DNA of 64,000 nt from Alkalimonas collagenimarina (GCF_030717845.1 NZ_JAUZVZ010000012.1:56455-120454); one strand, 5' to 3'; counted from the stretch's first letter, positions 54,358 to 63,966 are shown. The notes: generated by a model not told the origin, from the sequence alone. Program-made: numbers and translations.

Positions 54358-55329
54358 ATGAAATATCTATCAATTTTACTGTTTATTTTTCTCTGCAGCT
54401 GCAGCCGGGTAGAGACGACTCCGGTCCAACAGTGGAAACATGCGGCTCAAGCCACCTATGCCGCAACGTTATCCAGTGATGGCCGTTATGCGGTGCAATC
54501 AACGTTACAGCATGGCATTACCATCTGGGATACCGAACAACAAGGGTTGCTGTACCAATGGAATCATCAAGATGTCGATGAGAACGTGGTCTTTGTGCTG
54601 GCGATCAGCCCCAACAACAGCCATGTGTTGTCAGCAGACCGCGATAATTTCGCGCTGTGGCGCATTGAAGATGGCGAAAATGTTGGCTACTGGCAGCTGG
54701 ATGAAGCATCGGTCCGCGATGTGGCTGTCTCCAATAATGCCGACCATCTGCTGATTGGCAAAAGTAATGGTGGTGTGCAGCACATTACGTTTTCATCGGG
54801 GCGGCGCCTGGAGTTTCTTGGCCACAGCGAGCGTATCAACAGTGTCGATTTATCGCCCAATGGCCGCTATGCCCTTACCGGCGGTAACGATTACATGGCC
54901 TATTTGTGGGATACTGAAAGCGCACAAATCATCCATAGCTTTCCCCACCCAAGCCGGGTCACCAAAGTGAAGTTGGATCCACAAGGTCGCTATGCCTTTA
55001 CCGCAGATAGTCAGAGCATGGCTCAAATATGGGATATTCAGACTGGCCAGCCGGTGAGTCGGTTGCAATTTACCGCCCGCCAGCAAATTTTTAGTGCAGT
55101 ACGCTTTAGTGATGATGGTCGCTGGCTCGCCACCGGTGCGCCCAGCCGCAAACTGGCGCTGTGGGATGTGCAAAGTGGCGAAGAACTGCAACGTTGGCGC
55201 GTATCGCCCCGAGTCGGTAGCCGACCGCCCAGTGCTGCCGTGCATGCAGTGGCCTTTTTTGGCCCCCACCAGATCATCAGTGAAAGCTCTAGTGGCTTAG
55301 CAGAAGTATGGGAGATCAACCGTGACTAG
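54358..55329 (+). CDS. WD40-repeat lipoprotein
   Basis: 323 residues from the ATG at 54358; in-frame starts at 54334 (GTG) and 54340 are possible. Signal with lipobox-like LCSC. At least six WD40-type blades, for example SVDLSPNGRYALTGGNDYMAYLWDTES and VKLDPQGRYAFTADSQSMAQIWDIQTG, ending in WEIN. Likely a periplasmic beta-propeller scaffold of unknown partner. Its last codons overlap the GTG start of slyX by eight bases, so both are translated from one transcript. Confidence 0.83.
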   Translation: MKYLSILLFIFLCSCSRVETTPVQQWKHAAQATYAATLSSDGRYAVQSTLQHGITIWDTEQQGLLYQWNHQDVDENVVFVLAISPNNSHVLSADRDNFALWRIEDGENVGYWQLDEASVRDVAVSNNADHLLIGKSNGGVQHITFSSGRRLEFLGHSERINSVDLSPNGRYALTGGNDYMAYLWDTESAQIIHSFPHPSRVTKVKLDPQGRYAFTADSQSMAQIWDIQTGQPVSRLQFTARQQIFSAVRFSDDGRWLATGAPSRKLALWDVQSGEELQRWRVSPRVGSRPPSAAVHAVAFFGPHQIISESSSGLAEVWEINRD

Positions 55330-55549
55330 TCGCGATACCAATGAAGTAGAACTGCATATTATTGAACTGGAGAGCAAACTGGCTTTTCAGGATGATGCGA
55401 TGCAGCATCTGAGTAATGAATTGCTGGAGCACCAAAAGCGAATTGATTTACTGCAGCGGCAGGTCGTTATGCTGGCAAAACAATTAAGCAACCGGGATGA
55501 CGGTGACATGGTTTCCGCCGATCAGGAACCACCGCCACCGCATTATTAA
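55322..55549 (+). CDS. slyX: SlyX family protein
   Basis: 75 residues from a GTG at 55322. Almost entirely coiled coil (IIELESKLAFQDDAMQHLSNELLEHQKRID...) with the characteristic end EPPPPHY. SlyX is found near slyD/yheV in enterobacteria and its function is unknown. Overlaps the WD40 gene. The nearby yheV and yheS keep the usual neighbourhood. Confidence 0.92.
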   Translation: MTSRDTNEVELHIIELESKLAFQDDAMQHLSNELLEHQKRIDLLQRQVVMLAKQLSNRDDGDMVSADQEPPPPHY

Positions 55550-55599
55550 TCATCATGAACGGCTAATCATCACAAGCGCCAATGTAGCCAACTTACCAA

Positions 55600-55806
55600 T
55601 TACTCGGGTTTAAACACCCCAATCAATTGATCGCTGCCATGGCCAGACTTGCTGACTGCAGCATCTGGCTGCGTCATCTGATAACCGCACTGCACACACT
55701 CTACTTTTTCGACATTGTGTTCCAGATACAGCATCAGGCTATCCATCGCCTTGCATTTCGGGCAAACGGCGCCAGCGATAAAGCGTTTTTTCTTGCGTGT
55801 GGTCAT
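55600..55806 (-). CDS. yheV: YheV-type zinc-ribbon protein
   Basis: 68 residues. RFIAGAVCPKCKAMDSLMLY and VECVQCGYQMTQ give a C-x2-C...C-x2-C zinc ribbon, as in YheV (DUF2387). Unknown function; conserved beside yheS and slyX. Convergent with slyX and divergent from yheS. Confidence 0.92.
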   Translation of the reverse strand: MTTRKKKRFIAGAVCPKCKAMDSLMLYLEHNVEKVECVQCGYQMTQPDAAVSKSGHGSDQLIGVFKPE

Positions 55807-56013
55807 AAGGTTCTCAATTGGTGCAGCAATGGCATGAGTGCCTGCTTAAGCTCAGTTCATGCTCATGAATAATACGTATTGTACATGACTGCCATTAAAA
55901 ATGATCAGTCTTCACTTAAAGAACCCGCCAACTGCCCTGCCCTTATCCTGCTCAGAACTGATATACTACAGCTCACTTTTCGAGTCGCCCCAGTAACCAG
56001 CAGAGAGTGCTTG

Positions 56014-57921
56014 ATGATCCAACTGCAACAACTTGAATTACGCCGTGGCAGCAAAGCCTTGTTTAGCAATGCCAATCTGACCATTTTCCCGGGTCAGAAA
56101 ATTGGTATTATTGGTGCTAATGGCTGCGGCAAGTCATCATTGTTTGCTTGCTTTCAAGGCGAGTTAGCTCCGGATGCGGGTGAACTGAGTATTCCCTCCG
56201 CCTGGCCCATTGCCACGGTCGCGCAAGAAACCCCGGCGCTGGACTGCAGTGCGATGGATTTTGTATTGCAAGGTGATGAGCTGTTGTATCCTGTGCTATT
56301 GCAACTGCGTCAGGGCGACGACGGCGAACAAATGGCCGCTGCTCATTTGCAAATGGAGCAGCTGAGTGGGTACACCGCCGAAGCACGGGCCGGTACTTTA
56401 CTGGCTGGCCTTGGCTTTAATGGTGAGATGCAACAGCAGCAGGTTAAATCCTTCTCCGGTGGCTGGCGTATGCGGCTTAATCTGGCCCGGGCGCTAATGA
56501 AGCCCTCGCAACTACTGCTGCTGGATGAGCCAACCAACCACTTGGATTTAGATGCAGTGCTATGGCTGGAGAAGTATCTGGCCAGCTACGATGGCACCTT
56601 GTTGCTGATCAGTCATGATCGCGATTTTCTCGATGCCGTCACCGATAGCATTGTGCATATTGAGCGACAAGAACTACAACTGTACAAAGGCAATTACAGC
56701 CAGTTTGAACGCCAACGCGCTGAGCGGCTGGCACAGCAACAATCGATGTACGAAAAGCAGCAGTTGCAAGTGGCGCATTTGCAGCAATTTATCGACCGCT
56801 TTAAAGCTCAAGCCACCAAAGCCCGGCAGGCACAAAGCCGTATTAAAGCATTGGAGCGCATGACCAAGCTGGCACCAGCGCATGTCGACTCACCCTTTAG
56901 TTTTTCCTTTCGCCCCCCAAAAGCACTACCGAACCCACTGTTAAAACTGGATCAGGTGCAAATTGGTTATGGCAATACGCCGATTTTAAAGCAGATCAAT
57001 TTTCAATTGCTGCCCGGCAGCCGCATTGGTTTACTGGGCCGTAATGGCGCCGGTAAATCAACCTTAATCAAGCTGCTTTCTGGTAGTCTGGCGCCACAAT
57101 CAGGGGAAATTTGGACCGCCAGCGGCATTAGCTTAGGCTATTTTGCTCAGCATCAGCTGGAAACCTTGCGACCACAAGACTCGCCTTTGCAGCAACTACT
57201 GCGATTGGATCCCGCGGCCAGTGAACAAAGCCTGCGTGATTTCCTCGGTGGCTTTGGTTTTCATGGCGATAAAGCTTTGGAGGCCTGTGGCCCATTTTCT
57301 GGCGGCGAAAAGGCCCGCTTGGTGTTGGCTTTACTGGTGTATCAGCGGCCGAACCTGCTGCTACTCGATGAGCCGACCAACCATTTGGATCTGGATATGC
57401 GCGAAGCCATTGTTATGGCGTTGCAGGAGTTCGAGGGTGCTATTGTGGTGGTGTCGCACGACCGACACTTGCTGACCAGCAGCACTGACGAGTTTTATCT
57501 GGTGGCCGATGGCAAAGTAGCTCCTTTCGATGGTGACTTATCGGATTACTACCAGTGGTTGCAAAACGATAGTCGCCAACGGCAACCAGCGGCCGAGCCC
57601 AAGCAAGACAGCGCCACCCAGCGTAAAGACCAAAAACGGCTGGAAGCTGAGCTTCGCAATCAACTACGGCCCTTGAAAAAACAACTGGAGCAAGTAGAGT
57701 CGAAACAAACACAGCTGGCAACCCGCTTGAATGAACTGGAACAGCAGCTGGCCGATCCCAGCCTGTACCAAGCGGAGCGAAAAGCAGAGTTGGCCGAATT
57801 ACTGGCCGAACAAGCCAGCGCCAGCAAAGCTATGGCACAAGTCGAGGAGAGCTGGTTTGAACTGCAAGAGCAGTTGGAGCAGACCGAGCACCAGTTTTGG
57901 CAGCAGCATGCTTCGATATAG
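56014..57921 (+). CDS. yheS: ABC-F family ATPase YheS
   Basis: 635 residues from the ATG at 56014 (AGAGAG upstream); the longer frame to 55879 is unlike the family. Two ABC domains in one chain: Walker A GANGCGKSS and GRNGAGKST; signatures SGGWRMRLNLARAL and SGGEKARLVLALL; Walker B LLLLDEPTNHLD twice. No membrane segment. The P-site linker between the domains and a C-terminal coiled coil (about 530-630) are present. ABC-F proteins bind the ribosomal E site and rescue or tune translation. Confidence 0.95.
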   Translation: MIQLQQLELRRGSKALFSNANLTIFPGQKIGIIGANGCGKSSLFACFQGELAPDAGELSIPSAWPIATVAQETPALDCSAMDFVLQGDELLYPVLLQLRQGDDGEQMAAAHLQMEQLSGYTAEARAGTLLAGLGFNGEMQQQQVKSFSGGWRMRLNLARALMKPSQLLLLDEPTNHLDLDAVLWLEKYLASYDGTLLLISHDRDFLDAVTDSIVHIERQELQLYKGNYSQFERQRAERLAQQQSMYEKQQLQVAHLQQFIDRFKAQATKARQAQSRIKALERMTKLAPAHVDSPFSFSFRPPKALPNPLLKLDQVQIGYGNTPILKQINFQLLPGSRIGLLGRNGAGKSTLIKLLSGSLAPQSGEIWTASGISLGYFAQHQLETLRPQDSPLQQLLRLDPAASEQSLRDFLGGFGFHGDKALEACGPFSGGEKARLVLALLVYQRPNLLLLDEPTNHLDLDMREAIVMALQEFEGAIVVVSHDRHLLTSSTDEFYLVADGKVAPFDGDLSDYYQWLQNDSRQRQPAAEPKQDSATQRKDQKRLEAELRNQLRPLKKQLEQVESKQTQLATRLNELEQQLADPSLYQAERKAELAELLAEQASASKAMAQVEESWFELQEQLEQTEHQFWQQHASI

Positions 57922-57936
57922 CAGGCGCAAAGCGTA

Positions 57937-58389
57937 ATGTCCAAGCTGCCCACCCCTGAACAACTCTGGCAATTTTGCCTGCAAGTCTACCCCGCTATTC
58001 AGCAGCCCTTACTGAAGCTGCAAGATGAGCCAGGTGCCAATGTGAATTTGATGCTGTTGCTGCTGTATGCCGAGCAACAGCACTGGCGCTGGTCGACTGC
58101 TGAGATTGAGCAGTTGCACCAAGCCGTCAGACCCGTCAATCAGCAATGCACCCAACCCATTCGCCAACTGCGACGTCAACTCAGTAATCAAGCGACCTTA
58201 AAGCAGGCCTTGCTGCTGGCCGAACTGGAAGCCGAAAAGCTGGAGCAGCAGGCACTACTGGCTGCTTGCCCCAACCCGGCGAAAGGTAGCGATGACGATT
58301 TACTAACCCGCTACCTGCAACAACTGGATCCAGACATAGACAACTGGCAGCATCTTTTATTTGATCTGCGTCAAAGCCTTGCTCGCTAG
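57937..58389 (+). CDS. TIGR02444/DUF2390 family protein
   Basis: 150 residues, helical. Start LWQFCLQVYPAIQQPLLKLQDE followed by ANVNLMLLLLYAEQ is typical of this family of unknown function, common next to yheS in gammaproteobacteria. Starts 15 bases after the yheS stop, so co-transcribed. Confidence 0.88.
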   Translation: MSKLPTPEQLWQFCLQVYPAIQQPLLKLQDEPGANVNLMLLLLYAEQQHWRWSTAEIEQLHQAVRPVNQQCTQPIRQLRRQLSNQATLKQALLLAELEAEKLEQQALLAACPNPAKGSDDDLLTRYLQQLDPDIDNWQHLLFDLRQSLAR

Positions 58390-58483
58390 CCACATAACCA
58401 CCCCCAAAGCTTGATCCAGGTCAGTTTATAGCCAAAACAACCCTTCTATACTGAGTGCATTCAATAGAGAGGAGGGTGATCCC

Positions 58484-58624
58484 ATGAACCTATGGCAAGA
58501 GTTTATTTCTGATCCGGTTATTTTTATTTCCTTTACTGGCCTCGCCACTGTGATTGGCCTCTGCATCTTTTACGCCGTGTATTTTTTGTACAAAATTGAC
58601 CACGACGAGCACGAAGCCAAGTAA
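58484..58624 (+). CDS. Small single-span membrane protein (DUF3149-like)
   Basis: 46 residues with a strong ribosome site (AGGAGGG). MNLWQEFISDPVIFISFTGL starts the chain, the membrane helix runs about 13-38, and the end DHDEHEAK is charged. Layout (short amphipathic start, one helix, charged end) fits the DUF3149 small proteins found beside respiratory or DUF2390 genes; the assignment is tentative. Confidence 0.65.
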   Translation: MNLWQEFISDPVIFISFTGLATVIGLCIFYAVYFLYKIDHDEHEAK

Positions 58625-58656
58625 ATTAAAATAATGACAAAACCCGATAGCCACTC

Positions 58657-58681
58657 ATGAGCCAGCGTTTTGCTGGCTCAT
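58657..58681. terminator. Hairpin after the 46-residue protein gene
   Basis: Perfect 10-bp stem ATGAGCCAGC (58657-58666)/GCTGGCTCAT (58672-58681), loop GTTTT. No T-run follows, so it may terminate weakly or protect the 3' end. Confidence 0.55.
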
Positions 58682-58785
58682 TGCGCTATGGTCGCAGCCC
58701 ATTGTTTATTTAACGCTACCCCATTGCCTTTTTGGGTAAAAGGCACCATCTTAGAAACATTGGTGGTATCTGGTAAGTGGTGTAG

Positions 58786-59079
58786 ATGCGTTTTAATCAT
58801 GCATTATGGTTGTTACTGGTACTGGCTTCATTCAGCCAGTCATCAACCTATGCCAGTTACCAACCATCGGTACTGCCTAGCAGCGATGGTGCTTCCGCGC
58901 TCTTGCATCACAGTATTGAGCTGTTACACAGCAAAGAGCAACACGACGATACCGACACCGATTGTCAACTTATTCCTACCACGCACTGCCTACCCTCGGT
59001 TCAACTTGACCTTGGTATTCATACTGGTAGCCAACAAACCAATGCCAATGCCAACCCGGCCCGCGCCCCACCGCGCTGA
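58786..59079 (+). CDS. Small exported hypothetical protein
   Basis: 97 residues with a signal peptide (MRFNHALWLLLVLASFSQSS, cleavage about 23). The mature part is polar, with a pair of Cys (DTDCQLIPTTHCLPS) and an Ala/Asn/Pro-rich end. An overlapping frame (58670-59107) lacks a signal and ribosome site. No homologue recognised; the ribosome site here is weak too. Confidence 0.45.
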   Translation: MRFNHALWLLLVLASFSQSSTYASYQPSVLPSSDGASALLHHSIELLHSKEQHDDTDTDCQLIPTTHCLPSVQLDLGIHTGSQQTNANANPARAPPR

Positions 59080-59177
59080 TTCTCATTGCATGAAAGCCTT
59101 AGCCTGATCCCCTGACAGGGCATCGGCAACACACTTTTTATTGCATCAGCCGTATGAGCTGATACTGAGGATTTGCC

Positions 59178-59750
59178 ATGAAACCATTAACGCTATACCC
59201 ATTAGATGCGCAGGATCATTTGGTCCAGCCGGACGACTTTATCAGTACAGAGATCAGCTCTGAGCTGAAAACCCCTGCACTATCCTGGTTGACCGACTTT
59301 AAACAACATCGTCCAACCATGCTGGAAGCCGATACATTGGCCACCGACGCCTTGATGATGCTAGAGCGAGAGCACAGCCACCTGAAGCTGGTGGTGGATG
59401 AAAAAGAAGCACTACTCGGGTTGATCAGCTCGCGGCAGCTATCGGCACAAAGTATTATGCGACGAGTGGTGCTAGGCGAGGCTCGTTCGGAAATCACGGT
59501 GCGCGATCTGATGTTAACACGTCAGCAGCTAAAGGCATTTGCGTATCAGGATTTGGCTCGCAGCACTATTGGCGAGGTATTGAAGACCCTGCAACGTGAA
59601 GGAGAAGCCTATTGCTTGGTGCTCGATAGAGACAACCACCAGATCCGAGGGGTGCTGAGCAGTGAAGATATTGCAGCTCGGTTGCAATTGCCGAAACAAC
59701 TGTCACCGGCACCAACTTTTTTGCAGCTATGCGATTCGGTATTTGCCTGA
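59178..59750 (+). CDS. CBS-domain protein
   Basis: 190 residues. A short N-terminal segment, then two CBS motifs: about 50-115 (ATDALMMLEREHSHLKLVVDE, LLGLISSRQL) and about 118-185 (VRDLMLTR, STIGEVLKTLQREGEAYCLV, IRGVLSSEDIAARL). CBS pairs bind adenine nucleotides and act as energy sensors; with no attached effector domain its target is unknown. TGAGGA precedes the ATG. Convergent with pmbA. Confidence 0.85.
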   Translation: MKPLTLYPLDAQDHLVQPDDFISTEISSELKTPALSWLTDFKQHRPTMLEADTLATDALMMLEREHSHLKLVVDEKEALLGLISSRQLSAQSIMRRVVLGEARSEITVRDLMLTRQQLKAFAYQDLARSTIGEVLKTLQREGEAYCLVLDRDNHQIRGVLSSEDIAARLQLPKQLSPAPTFLQLCDSVFA

Positions 59751-59757
59751 AATTAAA

Positions 59758-59781
59758 GGCCCGCTTTTGACGAAGCGGGCC
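59758..59781. terminator. Hairpin between CBS-protein gene and pmbA
   Basis: GGCCCGCTT (59758-59766)/AAGCGGGCC (59773-59781), loop TTGACG. AT-rich flank on the left gives a U-rich end for the minus-strand pmbA transcript. Confidence 0.75.
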
Positions 59782-59807
59782 TTGCTCAACCAGGGCAGCC
59801 TTAATGA

Positions 59808-61154
59808 TTAGTTGCCGGCAACTTGCATCGAGCTGATCAAAACAGAACCGGTATGCACGCCACCGCGGCGATCGACATCCTGCCCGATGGCAGCGATATT
59901 CTGGAAGATATCTTTCAGATTGCCGGCAATGGTCACTTCGGCTACCGGGAATTGGATTTCACCGTTTTCTACCCAGAAACCAGCGGCACCACGAGAGTAA
60001 TCACCGGTCACGGTATTCACCCCTTGCCCCATCAACTCGGTCACCAATAGACCACGCCCCATCTCCCGGCACAACGCCGCTAAATCTTTATCACCATGCT
60101 GCACCAGCCAGTTATGAATGCCACCGGCATGGCCCGTGCTGCTTAACCCCAGCTTTCTGGCGGAGTAGCTGGTCAGTAGCCAACTGGTCAAAACGCCCTG
60201 CTCAATGATGGCCAGATCACGGGTTTTCACCCCTTCGGCATCGAATGGGCTGGATGCCAGTGCCATCGGTAAGTGGGGCTGCTCAACAATACTGACATGG
60301 TCAGGGAAAATTTTCTGACCCAACTTGTCCAATAAAAAGCTCGACTCACGATAAATACTGCCGCCACTAATGGCGCTGACCAAGTGGCCAAACAAGCTGC
60401 TGGCGATATCAGCACGAAAAATAACCGGCACCTTTTGCGTTGGTACCTGACGGGCATCCAGCCTGGCAACCGTTTCTTGCGCTGCTTCACGGCCAATCTG
60501 TTCCGGGCTTAGCAGTTGGCTGAAATCCCGGTGCACACTGTAGCTATAATCACGCTGCATATCCTGCTCGGTTTTACCAATCATCACACAGCTTAAGCTA
60601 TGTCGGCTGCTCGGATACCCCACCAACTGGCCATGGCTGTTGCCATAAACTTTTAAGCCCTGATGAGAGGAAAACGACGCTCCTTCAGAGTTCACGATCC
60701 GTGGGTCAGTGTCATAAGCTGCTTGCTCCGCCCGGGCGCAACTGGCAATGGCTTCGGCCGTATCCACTTCATGCGGGTGAAACAAATTCAAATCAGGTGG
60801 AGAGAACTCGAGCCAACCAGCCTCGGCGACACCCGTGCATGGATCCTCTGAGGTATAGCGCGCAATATCAGTGGCCGCTTCTACCGCACGCTGCAAAGCT
60901 TGTGGGCTTAAATCTGCCGTTGAAGCCGAGCCTTTGTGCTGACCAAAATACAAACTAATGCCAAGACCACCGTCTTGGTTAAACTCCAGCGTTTCCACCT
61001 CGCCATTGCGCGTTTCAACGCTCAAGCCACGGGTGCGGCTCATCGACGCCTCAGCACTACTGGCTCCCAGCCGCTTGGCATGAGCCAATACCTGACTGAC
61101 GGCGGCTTTCACCTCATCGATTTCCTGCTGAATATCTTGCTGCACTGCTTGCAT
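59808..61154 (-). CDS. pmbA: Metalloprotease subunit PmbA (TldE)
   Basis: 448 residues, family U62. Marks: SSAEASMSRTRGLSVETRNGEVETLEFNQDGGLGISLYFG and, later, VIFRADIASSLFGHLVSAISGGSIYRESSFLLDKLGQKIFP, SSPFDAEGVKTRDLAIIEQG, NTVTGDYSRGAAGFWVENGEI. PmbA pairs with TldD to degrade unfolded peptides and matures microcin B17 and CcdA in E. coli. It lacks the zinc HExxxH motif, which is in TldD, as expected. Divergent from darP, the usual neighbour. Confidence 0.96.
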   Translation of the reverse strand: MQAVQQDIQQEIDEVKAAVSQVLAHAKRLGASSAEASMSRTRGLSVETRNGEVETLEFNQDGGLGISLYFGQHKGSASTADLSPQALQRAVEAATDIARYTSEDPCTGVAEAGWLEFSPPDLNLFHPHEVDTAEAIASCARAEQAAYDTDPRIVNSEGASFSSHQGLKVYGNSHGQLVGYPSSRHSLSCVMIGKTEQDMQRDYSYSVHRDFSQLLSPEQIGREAAQETVARLDARQVPTQKVPVIFRADIASSLFGHLVSAISGGSIYRESSFLLDKLGQKIFPDHVSIVEQPHLPMALASSPFDAEGVKTRDLAIIEQGVLTSWLLTSYSARKLGLSSTGHAGGIHNWLVQHGDKDLAALCREMGRGLLVTELMGQGVNTVTGDYSRGAAGFWVENGEIQFPVAEVTIAGNLKDIFQNIAAIGQDVDRRGGVHTGSVLISSMQVAGN

Positions 61155-61263
61155 AGTACCTCTGTCTGTTCATCTTTTGGGGCAGGGTCTTTGCATCTTC
61201 CCCTGCTCTTTCCCGACGCAATACGTTATAATCACCTTATAGTGTACTCAGATAAGCGATAAG

Positions 61264-61791
61264 ATGACAGAATTTCTCCATGGCGATTGGGATGAAGACG
61301 AAGAGCTGAAAAGTAAAACTCAGGTCAAGCGTGAAATGGAAGCCCTGCAAAAACTCGGCGAAGAGCTGATTTCGTTGCCGCCCACCTTACGGGCAAAAAT
61401 CCCTCTGGATGAAGAGCTGCAAGATGCCATCATTCTGGCGGATAAATTATCGAAAAAACGGGAAGCCTTACGCCGCCATATTCAGTTTATTGGCCGCTTG
61501 ATGCGCTCACGCGATATTGAACCGATTGAACAAGCGCTGGCGGTGATCCGCAACACCAATCAAGCCGCCACTCGTAAATTTCATTTGGTTGAAACCTGGC
61601 GTGATCGCTTGTTGGCAGAACCAGATTCGCTGACTGAGTTTGTCGCTGACTACCCTGAAGTAGATGTGCAACAGCTGCGTCAACTACTGCGTCAGGCAAA
61701 GAAAGAGCAGGAAAAAGAACAACCGCCAAAAGCCTACCGTGAGCTGTTTCAACTGTTGAAACCACTGGTTACAAAAATCGATGCAGGCTAA
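61264..61791 (+). CDS. darP: Ribosome biogenesis factor DarP (YjgA)
   Basis: 175 residues. Family wording: LKSKTQVKREMEALQKLGEELI, HIQFIGRLMRSRDIEPI, and a helical C-terminal half. DarP helps dock and shape helix 69-adjacent 23S rRNA during late 50S assembly. Divergent from pmbA with a promoter region of about 110 bases. Confidence 0.95.
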   Translation: MTEFLHGDWDEDEELKSKTQVKREMEALQKLGEELISLPPTLRAKIPLDEELQDAIILADKLSKKREALRRHIQFIGRLMRSRDIEPIEQALAVIRNTNQAATRKFHLVETWRDRLLAEPDSLTEFVADYPEVDVQQLRQLLRQAKKEQEKEQPPKAYRELFQLLKPLVTKIDAG

Positions 61792-61856
61792 TGCCTGCAT
61801 TGAGTGCAACTGACGACTATCTTCGTTAGAATGCCATTCATCTCTCTAGTGAATGA

Positions 61857-62405
61857 ATGGTTATGGATACCTCCACCTTTAGCAATCTCAGCATCGATGA
61901 AGCCAAGCTGCCTGATATAGAGCAACTTGATTGGCAATCGCTTTCTCCGAAATACATGCCGGTGAATCTGCGCATTAACCTGATCAGCACCTTGCTACTG
62001 ACGGTCATTTGGTCAGCCTTGCTGTTTCAACCATTCTGGCCCATCAACCAAGCCATTGAGTCTATCCTGCTGTGGATAGGTGGCGGCTTGACCGCCTTGG
62101 GTTTATTGTTCTCAGTACATGGCCGTTTTGCCGACCCATGTAAGGCCTACGCACTGCGTGAGCATGATCTCAGTTACCGTAGCGGTTTATTTTTCCGTAA
62201 AAGTATCACCCAGCCCATTTTGCGTATTCAGCATATTGAATTAAAGCGCGGTCCGATCGAGCGCAGAGTCGGCCTTGCTACCTTGCAGGTATTCAGTGCT
62301 GGTGGCGTCATGCATACCTTTGAAATTCCCGGCTTACCGCTATCGACTGCAAAATCATTGCGTCAGTTTATTCTGCAGCATAAGGATACACGCAACCATG
62401 GCTGA
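61857..62405 (+). CDS. PH-domain membrane protein, first of pair (YdbS-like)
   Basis: 182 residues (a second ATG two codons in is equally possible). Two membrane helices (about 40-58 and 66-85) and a C-terminal bacterial PH (bPH2/DUF304) domain: YALREHDLSYRSGLFFRKSITQPILRIQHIELKRGPIERRVGLATL. Such proteins work in pairs with a longer partner at the inner membrane. The next gene overlaps by eight bases. Confidence 0.87.
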   Translation: MVMDTSTFSNLSIDEAKLPDIEQLDWQSLSPKYMPVNLRINLISTLLLTVIWSALLFQPFWPINQAIESILLWIGGGLTALGLLFSVHGRFADPCKAYALREHDLSYRSGLFFRKSITQPILRIQHIELKRGPIERRVGLATLQVFSAGGVMHTFEIPGLPLSTAKSLRQFILQHKDTRNHG

Positions 62406-63966
62406 ATCAGAGTCCAGCCTGCCCGCAACTGCCGCCCCATCTTTAACATCCCTACGGCAATGGCAGCGTTTATCGCCGATTGCTCTGCTGTTCTTTACCG
62501 TCAATCTGTTTCGGGTCATCTTTGGCAATGTCGCTTATTTAGCGCCAACTCTGATCTTGTTGTATCAGGGCATGAAGAATAGCCCTTTGCTTTCCATGGC
62601 GATACTGCTCGGTATTGCTACCGTGTTATTGATTGGCGCTGTGCTTAGCTATTATATGTACAAATTCAGAGTGGTAGGCGATACCGTTGAAATTCGCTCT
62701 GGCGTATTGAAGAAAAAACAACTGAACCTACCCTTTTCCCGCATTCAGAATGTGCGACTGCAGCAGCCTTTGTATTACCGACTGACCAACCATGTCTGTT
62801 TGCAGTTGGATACGGCTGGCTCGAACCAGCAGGAAGCCAAGCTGGTCGCACTGCCTCAGCATTTGGCGCAGCAGTTGCAGCAGGAAATCCATGCACTGCA
62901 TCAAACGGTGGCGCCAGTAGAGAAAGCAGAGGTTAGTGCGGATCCCGTTCCTGCCACAGCAACCGATGAGCAGCTGTTGAATACACGCAGCATCGGTGAC
63001 CTTGTGTTGCACGGTATCAGCAACAACCGGGTGTGGTTAATGCTGGGTCTGGCGGCGCCGTTTTTCAATTTAATTATCGAGCTGGTGACCGATCAGCTGG
63101 AAAAAATCGGTCTGGATCTGATGCAATGGTTTGATCCCGAGCACCAATCGTGGATTTGGATAGGTGTGGCGGCACTGGCTTTAACATTGATGGTGATGTT
63201 CTTGCTGACACTACTCTCCATTGCCGCTTCGGTCATCAATTATTATGGCTTTACCCTGGTCCGCAGTGGCGAGCGCTACATTCGACGTTGTGGTTTGCTC
63301 ACTAAGCATGAAGTCAGTATGAAGCTGGCTCGCTTACAATGGGTGGCTTTAAAGCAAGACTGGTTGGATCGCTTACTGGGCCGGTGCAATGTGCGGTTTG
63401 AGCAAATTAATGCCCCAATGCACTCAATGCAAGCCGGTGCGGAGCAAGGGAAAATTATGGTGCCCTCCGTGCGTCAGCATGAAGCCTTGTTGCTACTGGC
63501 CGATGCTCAGCCCAACCAACAACTGGCCACCACTCACTTTCAACGCATCAACTGGCGTTTTCTGGCTCGCCAACTGCTGTTGCTATGGTTACCCTTGGCC
63601 ATCGCCAGCCAATGGTTGTTGCGTATCGATGCTCCCGAACTGGCTAATCTGTCACTGCTGCCATTGGGATGGCTAGCCATCATGATGGTGGTACGCTGGC
63701 GGCGCTGGGGCTATGCCATGGATAACAACTACCTATACATCCGCAAAGGCTTGATTGGAGTCGATCACTTCAGCGCGCCAGTGTTTAAAGTGCAGCAAGT
63801 CAAACTTAAACAGAATTGGTTTTTGCGCCGGGCCGGCCTCTGTCATATTCAGCTGGTGTTTGCCTCAGGCGCCTTGGATGTGCCCTTTATGCCGAAAGCA
63901 CATGGGCATCTGATCTTAAACTACTGCCTGCAACAGGCGCAAAGTAGCGGCAAAAGCTGGATGTAA
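62398..63966 (+). CDS. PH-domain membrane protein, second of pair (YdbT-like)
   Basis: 522 residues from the ATG at 62398, which overlaps the previous stop. Six or so membrane helices in pairs, each pair followed by a bPH2 domain: about 90-160 (EIRSGVLKKKQLNLPFSRIQNVRL), about 300-370 (YIRRCGLLTKHEVSMKLARLQWVALKQDWLDRLLGRCNV), and about 445-510 (YIRKGLIGVDHFSAPVFKVQQVKLKQNW). The R-I-Q/L-Q-x-V-x-L-K motif recurs in all three. Function unknown; YdbST of Bacillus protects against an antimicrobial peptide. Ends 34 bases before the window edge. Confidence 0.87.
   Translation: MAESESSLPATAAPSLTSLRQWQRLSPIALLFFTVNLFRVIFGNVAYLAPTLILLYQGMKNSPLLSMAILLGIATVLLIGAVLSYYMYKFRVVGDTVEIRSGVLKKKQLNLPFSRIQNVRLQQPLYYRLTNHVCLQLDTAGSNQQEAKLVALPQHLAQQLQQEIHALHQTVAPVEKAEVSADPVPATATDEQLLNTRSIGDLVLHGISNNRVWLMLGLAAPFFNLIIELVTDQLEKIGLDLMQWFDPEHQSWIWIGVAALALTLMVMFLLTLLSIAASVINYYGFTLVRSGERYIRRCGLLTKHEVSMKLARLQWVALKQDWLDRLLGRCNVRFEQINAPMHSMQAGAEQGKIMVPSVRQHEALLLLADAQPNQQLATTHFQRINWRFLARQLLLLWLPLAIASQWLLRIDAPELANLSLLPLGWLAIMMVVRWRRWGYAMDNNYLYIRKGLIGVDHFSAPVFKVQQVKLKQNWFLRRAGLCHIQLVFASGALDVPFMPKAHGHLILNYCLQQAQSSGKSWM

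Noticed and set aside
58670..59107. 145-codon frame overlapping the 97-residue exported protein
   Set aside because: No ribosome site, no signal or family pattern, and it starts inside a hairpin; the other frame has a signal peptide.
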